NCBI RefSeq assembly: GCF_015350975.1
Contig: NZ_JADKRX010000003.1
Coordinates: forward strand, 1-64,000
DNA: 64,000 nt
Direction: 5' to 3'
Source: Curtobacterium sp. VKM Ac-1395
Lineage (GTDB): Bacteria; Actinomycetota; Actinomycetes; Actinomycetales; Microbacteriaceae
Below, piece after piece: positions 46,696 to 55,059 of this stretch; position 1 is the first letter of the stretch, and each line of letters opens with the position of its first letter. Position numbers and translations under genes: made by a program. The notes beneath the pieces were generated by a model. The model saw only the letters and a list, made by a program, of their open reading frames with translations. It did no database searches and was not told where the DNA came from.

Positions 46696-46817
46696 CCGAG
46701 TGGTCGCAACACCCCGACTGCAGCCCGCCGAGTGGTCGCAGGACGTCGGTCCTCGGTGCTCGATGCGACGAGCTCCGACCGTTCGGCAGCACTGAGCGGG
46801 GTGTCGTGACCGGTCGG
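46696..46817. repeat. 122-bp intergenic inverted-repeat element, copy 2
   Basis: Same length as 22277-22398. Left end CCGAGTGGTCGCAACACCCC; the right end read backwards is CCGACCGGTCACGACACCCC, identical to the right end of copy 1. An internal second copy of the CCGAGTGGTCGCA motif lies at about 46728. Lies 59 bases after the MFS stop. Confidence 0.7.
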
Positions 46818-46824
46818 CGAGGCC

Positions 46825-46990
46825 CGGAGTCGCGCAGTCTCCGAGTCGCGCAGGCTCCGACGGCGGCGGCCGGTCGGGGCGGCCAGGCTCCGACGGCGGC
46901 GCAGTCTCCGACGGCCGCGCACGACGGCGGCGCAGGCTCCGACGGCGGCGCACGACGGAAGACGGCGCAGTCCCCCACGGTGGCGCACGG
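46825..46990. repeat. Degenerate tandem repeat block
   Basis: Several copies of an 18-base unit GCAGGCTCCGACGGCGGC (variants GCAGTCTCCGACGGCCGC, GCAGTCCCCCACGGTGGC), interleaved with GCACGACGGCGGC. No coding role supported. Confidence 0.6.
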
Positions 46991-46993
46991 CAG

Positions 46994-47035
46994 AAGACGG
47001 CTCGCGCCACGGGATTCCGTGGTGCGAGCCGTCTT
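46994..47035. terminator. 19-bp stem terminator between MFS and surface-protein genes
   Basis: 46994-47012 pairs with 47017-47035 (one G-U pair) around GATT. AAGACGG on one side and CCGTCTT on the other give T tracts in both directions, fitting use by both converging genes. Confidence 0.85.
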
Positions 47036-47109
47036 CGGTTGTGCGAGAGCCGAGCTCCGCGCCCAGGTCAGGTCGACCAGGAGGCCCGGCGCACCCGGCA
47101 GCGCCGGCG

Positions 47110-49215
47110 TCAGTCCTGCAGGTGCTCCGTCCGACGGCGGTTGCGGACAGCGCGGAACGTGAGCAGCCCGGCCCCCAGGAGCACGAGCACCCCGGCCGCC
47201 AGGGCTGCGGGCAGGACGTCCGCGCCCGTGTAGGCCAGCGGCCCGCCCGCACCGGTGCCGCCCGTCGACGAGGACGGCGTGGTCCCACCGCCGACGGTCG
47301 GGGGCGTGGTCGGCTGCGTCGTCGGCACGGGGCTCGGCGTCGCGGTCGGCGTCGGCGTCGCGGTCGGCGTGGGCGTCGGGGTCGGCGTGGGCGTCGGCAC
47401 CACGGCCGCGGGCACGACGAGTGCGAGCGGCACGGCCGACCCGGTCTCCGGCGTCACGATCGTCTGCGGCTCACCGGCGGAGTCACCCGTTCCCGCGACG
47501 ACCTGGTAGGACGTGGTCGGCTCCAGGCCGGTCAGGTCGAAGGTGCCGTCCCGGCCGGTGGTGGCGGTCACGGGACCGCCCGAGTCGGGCTCGGTCGGGG
47601 TCGCGACGACCGTCACGCCGGCCGCGGGTTCGCCGTCCGCGTCGGTCACGGTGCCGGGCTGGTCGACGACCACGGCCGTCGGGGCAGCGGGCGTGGCGAA
47701 CGGGAAGTCCACGGCGGTCGCGTCGCCCGTCGTCGTGACCGCATCACGCTCGACCCCGCCGGTCGCTCCGGGCACGGGCGTCGTCGTCCGCACGGTGTAG
47801 GTGCCGGGTGCCGCGGCGAACAGGTACGCGCCCGCAGCGTCGGTCTCGGTGGAGCCGACCAGCGTGCCGTCCGCGTCGAACAGCTCGACGACGACCCCCG
47901 CGGGCACGGAGGTGCCGTCGATGGTCACGGTGCCGGTCACCGTGTTCACGGCACTCGGCGCCGCGATCGGCTCCTGCGGCACGGGCGCGACCCCGGCGGC
48001 GCCGGTCGTGATGGTCGTGGGCGCCTCGTCACCGACGGCCACGGCCAGGTCGGTCGACGCGGGCAGGTCCGCCCCCGCGTAGACGCCGTCGCTGTTCGTG
48101 ACGACCTGGACGGGCGCCGTGTCCGGCGAGGAGGGGTCGGTGATCACGACCGGGACGTTCGCGGCGGGGTGACCGGCGCCGTCCGTCACGGTGCCGATCA
48201 CGGACGTCGTCGCCGGGGGCGAGGTGAACGGGAAGTCCACGGTGCGGTCGACCCCGCCCGGCGCAGTGTTCAGCGAGACGCCGGGGACGGACGCGGTGCC
48301 GGTCGCTCCCGAGGGCGCGGCGACGTCCACGCGGTAGTCGTTGATGACCGGCAGCTGCGGGAACACGTAGCGCCCCTCGTCGTCGGTCGTCGTGGTGTAG
48401 CTCGTGCCGCGCAGCGCGGTGACGGTGACCGTCGCGCCGGGGATCGGCGTGCCGTCGAGCGTCGCGACGCCGGAGATCGCCGCCGTGCGGTTCGCGAACC
48501 AGGTCTGGTACACCGGGAAGCCGCTCCGCTGCTGGTACGTGATCGTCAGCGAGTCGAGCGGCACCGTGGGCGTGAACCACGCCGTGGCTCCGGCGGTGTC
48601 GTTCGCCGCGGAGTTGCCGGTGAGCGTGCGCGTCGCGGGGTCCCACGTCGGGACGTCCTGGCCCGCAGCCACGCCGCCCGGGTCCGCGGGGCACGACCAG
48701 CCGCCCGGCGAGACCGACGAGCAGGAGTTGTAGGAGCTCCGGTAGCCGAGCTGTGCGGCCGTCGCCGGCGCACCACCCTGCACCGTCGCGGAGATCGTGG
48801 CCTGGTCGGCGTCGATGTCCCCGAGCACGAAGGACCAGCTGGACGCACCCGGCGTCGGGGTCGCGAACCGGTAGGTGGTGGTCGACGTACCCGTCGCAGA
48901 GTCCGTCGTCGGCCGCTGGTTCATGTAGGTGGAGTTCCGGCTGGTGCCGTAGACCGCACCGGGTGCCGTCGCGGGACCCTGCCACGTCGAGGCCCCGCTG
49001 ATCACCGTGGACTGCCGCGAGTTCGACGTGAAGGTCGTCTCGGGGAACCCCGGCAGCGTCATCGTCCCCGTGTAGGCCCTGCTCGCGCCGCTGACCGTGA
49101 AGGTGCCCCAGTGTCCGTTCGGCTCGGCCGAGGCACTGGTCGCCCCGCCGAGCGCGAGCCCGGCTCCGAGCACGATCCCGGTCAACCCGGCCGTCATCAT
49201 CCGCCACCGGCGCAT
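47110..49215 (-). CDS. Sortase-anchored surface protein with Ig-like/carboxypeptidase-regulatory repeats
   Basis: 701-aa exported wall protein. Signal peptide ends near ATSASA-EP (about 30). Residues 31-265 form a unique N-terminal region; then four beta-sandwich repeats (each with a GTVT/GVAT-like start and a D-x-G-x-Y/F turn) run to about 600. A Pro-Thr repeat leads to LAYTG (660-664), a hydrophobic segment and a basic tail, the LAxTG signal of class E sortases. ATG 49215 has GGGGAG upstream and a minus-strand -10 TAGCCT about 55 bases up. Possibly an adhesin. Confidence 0.85.
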   Translation of the reverse strand: MRRWRMMTAGLTGIVLGAGLALGGATSASAEPNGHWGTFTVSGASRAYTGTMTLPGFPETTFTSNSRQSTVISGASTWQGPATAPGAVYGTSRNSTYMNQRPTTDSATGTSTTTYRFATPTPGASSWSFVLGDIDADQATISATVQGGAPATAAQLGYRSSYNSCSSVSPGGWSCPADPGGVAAGQDVPTWDPATRTLTGNSAANDTAGATAWFTPTVPLDSLTITYQQRSGFPVYQTWFANRTAAISGVATLDGTPIPGATVTVTALRGTSYTTTTDDEGRYVFPQLPVINDYRVDVAAPSGATGTASVPGVSLNTAPGGVDRTVDFPFTSPPATTSVIGTVTDGAGHPAANVPVVITDPSSPDTAPVQVVTNSDGVYAGADLPASTDLAVAVGDEAPTTITTGAAGVAPVPQEPIAAPSAVNTVTGTVTIDGTSVPAGVVVELFDADGTLVGSTETDAAGAYLFAAAPGTYTVRTTTPVPGATGGVERDAVTTTGDATAVDFPFATPAAPTAVVVDQPGTVTDADGEPAAGVTVVATPTEPDSGGPVTATTGRDGTFDLTGLEPTTSYQVVAGTGDSAGEPQTIVTPETGSAVPLALVVPAAVVPTPTPTPTPTPTATPTPTATPSPVPTTQPTTPPTVGGGTTPSSSTGGTGAGGPLAYTGADVLPAALAAGVLVLLGAGLLTFRAVRNRRRTEHLQD

Positions 49216-49324
49216 GCGATCTCCCCTGTCCGCGCGCCGGCCCGTCCGCCGCGACGTCCGTCCAGGCTATCCACCGCGCGAACGCCAGGGACAGATCGAG
49301 ACGTGATCGTCACCCCGACCTCGG

Positions 49325-49789
49325 TCAGCCCGACCGACCGAGCACCCCGACGAGTGCGTCCACCGCCGCGACCTGCCCGGCGACGAGCATCGTCCGGGCG
49401 TCGTCGACGGACACCCACCGGGCGTCGTCGACCTCCGGTACGTCGACGAACCGGCCGGAGCCCCGCGGCAGCTCGAGCCTGACGGTGTTGCTCCGCACCG
49501 CCGTGACGGAGAAGGCCGGCGCCGCGCCGGCGAAGACGACGACCCGCTTGCCCGAGGCCTGCCGGAACTCCCCCAGCTCGGTCCACGGCACGTCGGGCGC
49601 CGGCACGCCGATCTCCTCGTGGAACTCCCGCAGCGCGGCCTCGAGCGGCGGCTCGTCGGTGTACTCGCCCTTCGGGATCGACCACGCGCGCTCCCGCCGA
49701 CGCCAGAACGGACCGCCCATGTGCGCGATGAAGAGCTCGGCCCCGGACGCAGCGCTCCGGTACAGCAGCAGTCCCGCACTCCGCACCAC
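49325..49789 (-). CDS. Nudix hydrolase
   Basis: 154-aa pyrophosphohydrolase. The Nudix box GEYTDEPPLEAALREFHEEI-GV is complete, including the REFHEE metal ligands. WSIPKGEY and the C-terminal WVSVDDARTML resemble MutT/Ap4A-type members. GTG 49789 has TAGCCT 6 bases upstream (leaderless) and shares its promoter region with the divergent hydrolase. Confidence 0.92.
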   Translation of the reverse strand: MVRSAGLLLYRSAASGAELFIAHMGGPFWRRRERAWSIPKGEYTDEPPLEAALREFHEEIGVPAPDVPWTELGEFRQASGKRVVVFAGAAPAFSVTAVRSNTVRLELPRGSGRFVDVPEVDDARWVSVDDARTMLVAGQVAAVDALVGVLGRSG

Positions 49790-49795
49790 ACCCCG

Positions 49796-49805
49796 AGGCT
49801 ACGCT
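49796..49805. promoter_or_regulatory. Bidirectional leaderless promoter with overlapping -10 boxes
   Basis: AGGCTACGCT: read minus, TAGCCT (49796-49801) is 6 bases from the Nudix GTG; read plus, TACGCT (49800-49805) is 7 bases from the hydrolase ATG. The two hexamers share the central TA. Confidence 0.6.
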
Positions 49806-49812
49806 CGCCCGC

Positions 49813-50649
49813 ATGACGCCCCTGCACCTCGCCGACGGTCGCACGGTCCTCGTCGCCGACACCGGCCCGACCACCGGCAGCACCACCGGCGCCGGCACCG
49901 CCACCGTGGTCTGGCACCACGAGACCCCGCACACCGGTGCCCACCTCGCCCCGGTCCTCGCCGCCGCCACCGCACGCGGCCTCCGCCTGGTCGCCGTCAC
50001 CCGCCCCGGCTTCGGCGGCGCCGACCCCCTGCCGGGTCGCACCGTCGCCGACGGCGCCCGCGACCTCGAGCAGGTCCTCGACACCCTCGGCATCGACCGG
50101 GTCGCCGCGATCGGCGGGTCCGGCGGCGGCCCACACGCCCTCGCCGCGGCGGCTCTCCTGCCCGACCGGGTCACCGCGGTCGCGACCTTCGCCTCCCCCG
50201 CCCCGTTCGTCGATGCGCCAGCCTGGTGGGACGGCATGGCCGATGACGGCGGCCTGCGTGCGGCGGTCCTCGGACGGGAGGCTCGGCTCACCTGGGCGGA
50301 CACCGCCGGCTTCGACCCGGCGCAGTTCACCGACGCCGACTGGGCAGCGCTCGACGGCGACTGGGCGGCGCTCGGTCAGGACGCGCAGGCCGCCGGCGAG
50401 ACGGGGCGCGTGGGCAGCGCCGACGACGACCGGGCGTTCGTCACCGGGTGGGGCTTCGCGCTCACCGACGTGCACGTGCCGACCCTCGTCGAGCAGGGCG
50501 TGGACGACCGGGTGGTCCCGGTGGCGCACGGCCGGTCGATCGCCGCAGCCGTCCCCGGCGCCGTGCTCCACGAACGACCGGGTGCCGGACACGTCTCGGT
50601 CCTGGCCGGCGTCCCCGCGGCCCTGGACTGGCTCGCCGCCCCGAGGTGA
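49813..50649 (+). CDS. Alpha/beta hydrolase
   Basis: 278-aa serine hydrolase. Nucleophile elbow GGSGGGPHALA (Ser in G-S-G), RPGFGGAD loop, acid in EQGVDDRVVP and His in RPGAGHVSVL. No signal peptide. Similar to many actinobacterial cytosolic esterases of unknown substrate. ATG 49813 fixed by the -10 TACGCT 7 bases upstream. The 11-base word is in the gene at 50275-50285. Confidence 0.88.
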   Translation: MTPLHLADGRTVLVADTGPTTGSTTGAGTATVVWHHETPHTGAHLAPVLAAATARGLRLVAVTRPGFGGADPLPGRTVADGARDLEQVLDTLGIDRVAAIGGSGGGPHALAAAALLPDRVTAVATFASPAPFVDAPAWWDGMADDGGLRAAVLGREARLTWADTAGFDPAQFTDADWAALDGDWAALGQDAQAAGETGRVGSADDDRAFVTGWGFALTDVHVPTLVEQGVDDRVVPVAHGRSIAAAVPGAVLHERPGAGHVSVLAGVPAALDWLAAPR

Positions 50650-50694
50650 GGGAGCGGGAGTCGTCGAGTCGCGGCGGGCGACCCGACGTCGTCT

Positions 50695-50713
50695 GCTCCC
50701 ACGATGTGGGAGC
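50695..50713. terminator. Short hairpin between convergent genes
   Basis: GCTCCCAC-GAT-GTGGGAGC, 8-bp stem, between the hydrolase stop (50649) and the SGNH esterase stop (50717). Can serve both strands. Confidence 0.55.
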
Positions 50714-50716
50714 GGG

Positions 50717-51769
50717 TCAGCCGGCGACGGTGCGGAGCTCGGCCGCGACCTGCCGGGTCAGCCAGGCGACGCCCCGGTTGTTGGGGTGCAACGCGCCCGG
50801 CTCCAGGTCGATCCGGCGGAAGCCGCTCGTGGAGTCGAGCGTGACGCCGGACACGTACGCGCCGGAGCGGGCGCAGCTCGTCCGTCCCTGGGTCCTCCGG
50901 AAGACGTCGAGGTAGCGGACACCGGCCGCCGTGGCAGCGGACCGGGCGACGTCGTCCAGTTCCTCCTGCACGCCGTGCAGGTACTCGACGTCCGTGTCGG
51001 TGAACGGGTAGGTGTCCGTCGGGAACGACCCGGTCAGCGTGCCGAGGTCGAGCCCGGCGCGGAAGCACCCCCTCGCCGGCGTGTGCTCGGCGTCGGGGAA
51101 GATCGCGGGGTACCCGAGGAACAGCACGCGGGCGTTCGGCGCGGCCCGGCGGACCGCGGCGAGGGTGTCGGCGATGCCGAGCGCCACGCGGGACTGGATC
51201 TTGGCACCGAGCTGGTCCTCGCCGTCGTGCACGAGGGTGCTCCGGCAGGAGGAGGCGTCGCGGCCGGAGAACACCGGGCCCTTCGCCGTCAGTGCCAGGC
51301 AGGACGCGGCCGTGCCGAACAGGTCGGCGTCGTTCCCGCCGATCGTCAGCGTGACGAGCCGAGTGCGCGCCGAGAGGGCCTCGATCTGCGGGGGAACGCC
51401 CTTGAACTGGTGCCGTTCGGTGACGTCCTCGCTCGTGGCCCCGCCGCAGGTGACGTCCTGCAGCGCGAGCCCGAAGCGGGCGGCGATCCGGTGCGGGTAG
51501 TCCCTGGCGGACTGCCCGCACGCGGACACCGGCAGCCGGGTCGGGTCGGCCAGGCCGTACCCGGCCGAGTACGAGTCACCGAGGGCGACGTACTCGCTCC
51601 CCGGGGGCAGCCCGGCGAGCTCCTCCGCGGGCGGGGACGCCACCCGGTAGGGCTGCGGGACCGGCCAGGACGGTGCTGCCGAGGCCGGAGCCGGAGCGAC
51701 CACCCCGACCGCGAGCACACCGACGAGCGCCAGGGCGGCGAGCAGCGTCGAACGGGCGGAGCGGAACAG
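50717..51769 (-). CDS. Secreted SGNH/GDSL esterase, probable CTG start
   Basis: 350-aa secreted lipase/esterase of the Streptomyces-lipase type: ALGDSYSAGYG, CGGATSEDV, LTIGGNDADLF and LHPNNRGVAWL supply the four catalytic blocks, with paired Cys. The frame has no ATG, GTG or TTG between the upstream stop and residue 18. CTG 51769 gives a good signal peptide (basic RSAR, hydrophobic core, ASA-A) and has GAGGGG 6 bases upstream; the next start (GTG 51718) would cut the signal peptide in half. Start is therefore called at CTG. Confidence 0.85.
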   Translation of the reverse strand: MFRSARSTLLAALALVGVLAVGVVAPAPASAAPSWPVPQPYRVASPPAEELAGLPPGSEYVALGDSYSAGYGLADPTRLPVSACGQSARDYPHRIAARFGLALQDVTCGGATSEDVTERHQFKGVPPQIEALSARTRLVTLTIGGNDADLFGTAASCLALTAKGPVFSGRDASSCRSTLVHDGEDQLGAKIQSRVALGIADTLAAVRRAAPNARVLFLGYPAIFPDAEHTPARGCFRAGLDLGTLTGSFPTDTYPFTDTDVEYLHGVQEELDDVARSAATAAGVRYLDVFRRTQGRTSCARSGAYVSGVTLDSTSGFRRIDLEPGALHPNNRGVAWLTRQVAAELRTVAG

Positions 51770-51828
51770 GGCGGGCCCCTCGGGTGCGGGTCGGGTGGTC
51801 GGGGACGATCACCCTACCCGCGGGCCGA

Positions 51829-52185
51829 TCAGCGTCGGCCGAGTCGCCGCTCGCCGCCGCTGCCCGTGCGGTACTCCAGGCCGTAGTGCGCGAACACCTC
51901 GGGCTCGAGCTCCGCCGTCAGCTCGCCGTCCGTCGCGATCGTCGGGGCGTCCTTGATGAGCTTCTTGCCGAACGTCACGCTGAGGTGCTTCGGGGTGACG
52001 GTCGCACCGACCAGGGGCACGAACACGAGCTTCGTGAAGCCCATCACACCGGTGGTGACCGACCCGAACGCGGGCTCGGACGTCGCGGTGTCGTAGTAGA
52101 TGCTCTCGAGGTTCCCGACCTTGTCGTCGCTCTCGTCGACGACCGGCAGGCCGATCCAGTCCCGGATGTTGGCCGCTTCGAACAC
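51829..52185 (-). CDS. PRC-barrel domain protein
   Basis: 118-aa cytosolic protein with an N-terminal PRC-barrel (IRDWIGLPVVDESDDKVGNL, then VPLVGATVTPKHLSV). Such proteins are common stress- or envelope-linked accessory factors in actinobacteria. GTG 52185 has GGAGGGAG 4 bases upstream. Confidence 0.85.
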   Translation of the reverse strand: MFEAANIRDWIGLPVVDESDDKVGNLESIYYDTATSEPAFGSVTTGVMGFTKLVFVPLVGATVTPKHLSVTFGKKLIKDAPTIATDGELTAELEPEVFAHYGLEYRTGSGGERRLGRR

Positions 52186-52232
52186 GGTGCTCCCTCCGCG
52201 GCCTCCGGACGATCCGAAGCCGCGCCTCGACG

Positions 52233-53222
52233 CTACCGGTCGGTCGTCGCCGTCGTCCGCAGGTCGGGCGCGACGCCGAGCTCGTCCACGGCCCCGAGCA
52301 CGTCGGCGGCGTGCACGGCGAGGATCGCGGGGTCGGGGTCCTCGGCGAAGACGTCACCGCGGCGGACCGAGGCGTCCGTCAGCACGATGTGTGGTCCGGT
52401 CGCCGGCGGTCCCCACGACTCGGGCGGGGCCGGGCCGAAGAGGACGACGGACGGGATGCCGTAGGCGGACGCCAGGTGCGCGGCACCGGTGTCGACGGTG
52501 ACGACGAGCCGCGCCGCGGCGACCACCGCGGCGAACGGCTGCAGGTCCAGGACCCCGGCCAGGACGGCCCCGGGTGCCAGACCGACCGCGTCGGCGACGG
52601 CGGCGGCGCGCTCGACGTCCGCCGAGCCTCCCGTCAGGACGACGTGGAAGCCACGCTCCTGCAGCCCGCGCACCACCTCGGCGAAGCGGTCGACGGGCCA
52701 GTGTCGGGCGCCGTGGAAGGCGCCGACGTGCACGACCGCCGCGCCCTCGACGACGGGCGGCTCGACGGGACGCGTGATGGCGACGTCGTCCGCGTCGGCC
52801 GCGTACCCGTGGGCGGTGAGCAGGCCGGCCCAGCGTTCGCGCTCGTTGACCGGTCCGTGCTCCCACGCGGGCCCCTCGGCGCCACCGTGCGCGATGACGA
52901 GCCGGGCGCCGAGTGCGTCGACGAGGTCCTGCGACTCCGGGCCGGCACCGTGCAGGTTGACCGCGACGTCGGTGACCCCGGCGGGCACGCCGATCGGGTG
53001 GTCGAAGCCCTGCTGCGCGAGGTGCACGTCGACGTCCGGGATGAGCTCGACGACGGGGGCGAGCCAGGCGGTCGTGGCGAGGCTGATGCGGTGGTCGGGG
53101 AAGGCCCGGCGAATGGCGTGCAGCGCGGGGACCGCCACCAGCAGGTCGCCGAGCTTGATCGCGCGGAGCACGACGAGTTCGGGGCGGCCGTCGGACGGGG
53201 GCAGGGCTTCGAGGGCGGTCAC
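52233..53222 (-). CDS. Glycosyltransferase family 9 (heptosyltransferase-like) 1
   Basis: 329-aa GT-B enzyme of the ADP-heptose:LPS heptosyltransferase family. VLRAIKLGDLLVAVPALHAI at the front, VVHVGAFHGARHWP, and the donor-site stretch VTVDTGAAHLASAYGIP plus VVLFGP are typical of GT9. GTG 53222 is supported by TAGCGT 7 bases upstream (leaderless). Divergent from the GmhB-like gene, opening the heptose locus. Contains the 11-base word at 52623-52633. Confidence 0.9.
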   Translation of the reverse strand: MTALEALPPSDGRPELVVLRAIKLGDLLVAVPALHAIRRAFPDHRISLATTAWLAPVVELIPDVDVHLAQQGFDHPIGVPAGVTDVAVNLHGAGPESQDLVDALGARLVIAHGGAEGPAWEHGPVNERERWAGLLTAHGYAADADDVAITRPVEPPVVEGAAVVHVGAFHGARHWPVDRFAEVVRGLQERGFHVVLTGGSADVERAAAVADAVGLAPGAVLAGVLDLQPFAAVVAAARLVVTVDTGAAHLASAYGIPSVVLFGPAPPESWGPPATGPHIVLTDASVRRGDVFAEDPDPAILAVHAADVLGAVDELGVAPDLRTTATTDR

Positions 53223-53229
53223 GCTCCCG

Positions 53230-53235
53230 ACGCTA
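53230..53235 (-). promoter_or_regulatory. -10 of a leaderless GT9 promoter
   Basis: TAGCGT on the minus strand, 7 bases before GTG 53222. Confidence 0.5.
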
Positions 53236-53320
53236 GCGGCACGGCGGCAGCCACGCCCGGGACGCGCGGTCCGCGGCCTTCCTGCCGCCCGCGACACACG
53301 TCCTTGGTAGAACTCAGGGC

Positions 53321-53872
53321 ATGGCTCTCTCCGTGGACCGTGTCGTGCGCGGTCTCCTCTTCGACCGTGACGACACCCTGGTCATCGACGTCCCCTACAA
53401 CGCCGACCCGCACAAGGTGGTGCCCGTGCCCGGTGCGCACCGGGCGGTCGAGCGTGCCCGCGCCGCCGGGCTGCCGGTCGGGGTCGTCACGAACCAGTCG
53501 GTGATCGCCAGGGGCGGTGCCACCCGCGAGCAGGTCGACGCGACGAACGCGCGCGTGGACGAGCTCGTCGGGCCGTTCGACGTCTGGTGCGTCTGCCCGC
53601 ACGGCTCCGCCGACGACTGCGCCTGCCGCAAGCCCCGACCCGGCCTGGTGCTCGAGGCCGCCGAACGGCTCGGCGTCCCCGCGTCGCAGCTCGTCGTGAT
53701 CGGGGACATCGGCGCTGACGTCGGGGCGGCCGCCGCTGCCGGGGCGCAGTCGATCCTGGTGCCGACCCCGCGCACCCGGCAGGAGGAGGTGGACGCGGCC
53801 CCCACCGTCGCGGCCACCATCGAGGACGCCGTCGCGCTGGCGCTCGCCCGCGTCGCAGCGGCCCGGGCATGA
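53321..53872 (+). CDS. HAD-IIIA phosphatase, GmhB-like
   Basis: 183-aa phosphatase. Nucleophile motif LLFDRDDTLV, the VTNQS loop, the zinc-binding CVCPHGSADDCACRKP and VIGDIGADVGAA all match D-glycero-D-manno-heptose 1,7-bisphosphate 7-phosphatase. First plus-strand gene of the locus; TAGAAC lies 7 bases before the ATG. Its stop overlaps the next GT9 start (ATGA). Confidence 0.88.
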   Translation: MALSVDRVVRGLLFDRDDTLVIDVPYNADPHKVVPVPGAHRAVERARAAGLPVGVVTNQSVIARGGATREQVDATNARVDELVGPFDVWCVCPHGSADDCACRKPRPGLVLEAAERLGVPASQLVVIGDIGADVGAAAAAGAQSILVPTPRTRQEEVDAAPTVAATIEDAVALALARVAAARA

Positions 53873-54987
53873 GCGAGGCGGCCCGGCGCACCGGACCACG
53901 GGTGCTCGTCGCCCGGCTCGACTCCTTCGGTGACGTCCTGGTCACCGGTCCCGCCGTCCGCGCGGTCGCCGCCGGGGCGTCGCACGTCACCATGCTCTGC
54001 GGTCCGCAGGGCGCCCCGGCCGCCGACCTGCTGCCCGGCATCGACCGGGTCCGGGTGTGGGCGGCGCCGTGGGTCACGGAGACCGCCCGGCCGCTCGACG
54101 ACGCCGTCCTCGCCGAGTTCCGCGCGGTCGTCGCCGAGGAACAGGTCGACGAGGCCGTCGTGCTCACCTCGTTCCACCAGTCGCCGCTCCCGGTCGCGAT
54201 GCTGCTCCGCCTGGCCGGCGTCGAGCGGGTCTCCGGAGCGTCCGTCGACCACCCCGGCTCACTGCTCGACGTCCGGCTCCGCCCCGGCGAGGACCTGCCC
54301 GAGGACCTCCCCGAACCCGAGCGCGCCCTCCGCATCGCCGAGGCCACCGGGTTCGCGCTGCCGCCCGGGGACGACGGGAGGCTCGTGGTGCGGCACGACG
54401 CCGTCGCACCCGCTGCGGTGGCCGCGCTCGAGCGCTACGTGGTCGTCCACCCCGGCGCCAGCGTCGAGGCACGCTCGTGGCCGCCGGAGGCCCACCGTGC
54501 CCTCGTGGCCGCCTACCGCGACCTCGGCGTCCCGGTGGTCGTCACCGGGTCACCCGGCGAGCGGGACCTGACGGCGTTCGTCGTCGGTCCTGACGTCGCC
54601 GCGGACCAGGACACCCCCGTGCTCGACCTGGGCGGACGGACGAGTCCGGCCGAGCTCGCCGCCGTCCTGGCGGGAGCCGAGGTCGTCGTCGTCGGCAACA
54701 CCGGACCCGCCCACCTGGCCGCCGCGGTGGGCGCCAGGATCGTCAGCCTGTTCTCGCCGGTGGTGCCCGCCGTGAAGTGGGCGCCGTACGCCGAGCACGT
54801 CGAACTGCTCGGCGACCAGGACGCGCCCTGCCGCCTCAGCCGGGCCCGCGACTGCCCCGTCCCCGGGCACCCGTGTCTGACCTCCGTGACCCCCGACGAC
54901 GTGCTCGACGCCCACGAGCGCCTGACCGGTTGCGTTCTGCGGACGAAGCAGAGCACCCTGCGAACTGCTGCAGCGGACGAGCAGTAG
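53869..54987 (+). CDS. Glycosyltransferase family 9 (heptosyltransferase-like) 2
   Basis: 372-aa GT9 protein: [20 protein letters not shown] at the front, [33 protein letters not shown] and the closing [13 protein letters not shown] with Cys-rich tail ([10 protein letters not shown]). Overlaps the GmhB-like gene by 4 bases. Contains the 11-base word at 54375-54385. Confidence 0.92.
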   Translation: MSEAARRTGPRVLVARLDSFGDVLVTGPAVRAVAAGASHVTMLCGPQGAPAADLLPGIDRVRVWAAPWVTETARPLDDAVLAEFRAVVAEEQVDEAVVLTSFHQSPLPVAMLLRLAGVERVSGASVDHPGSLLDVRLRPGEDLPEDLPEPERALRIAEATGFALPPGDDGRLVVRHDAVAPAAVAALERYVVVHPGASVEARSWPPEAHRALVAAYRDLGVPVVVTGSPGERDLTAFVVGPDVAADQDTPVLDLGGRTSPAELAAVLAGAEVVVVGNTGPAHLAAAVGARIVSLFSPVVPAVKWAPYAEHVELLGDQDAPCRLSRARDCPVPGHPCLTSVTPDDVLDAHERLTGCVLRTKQSTLRTAAADEQ

Positions 54988-55059
54988 CGTGCGGCACTGC
55001 TTCTCCTTCTCCTGTTCTCCCGGTCGACGGTCTGTCCGCTCGACGAACGAAAGGCCTGC

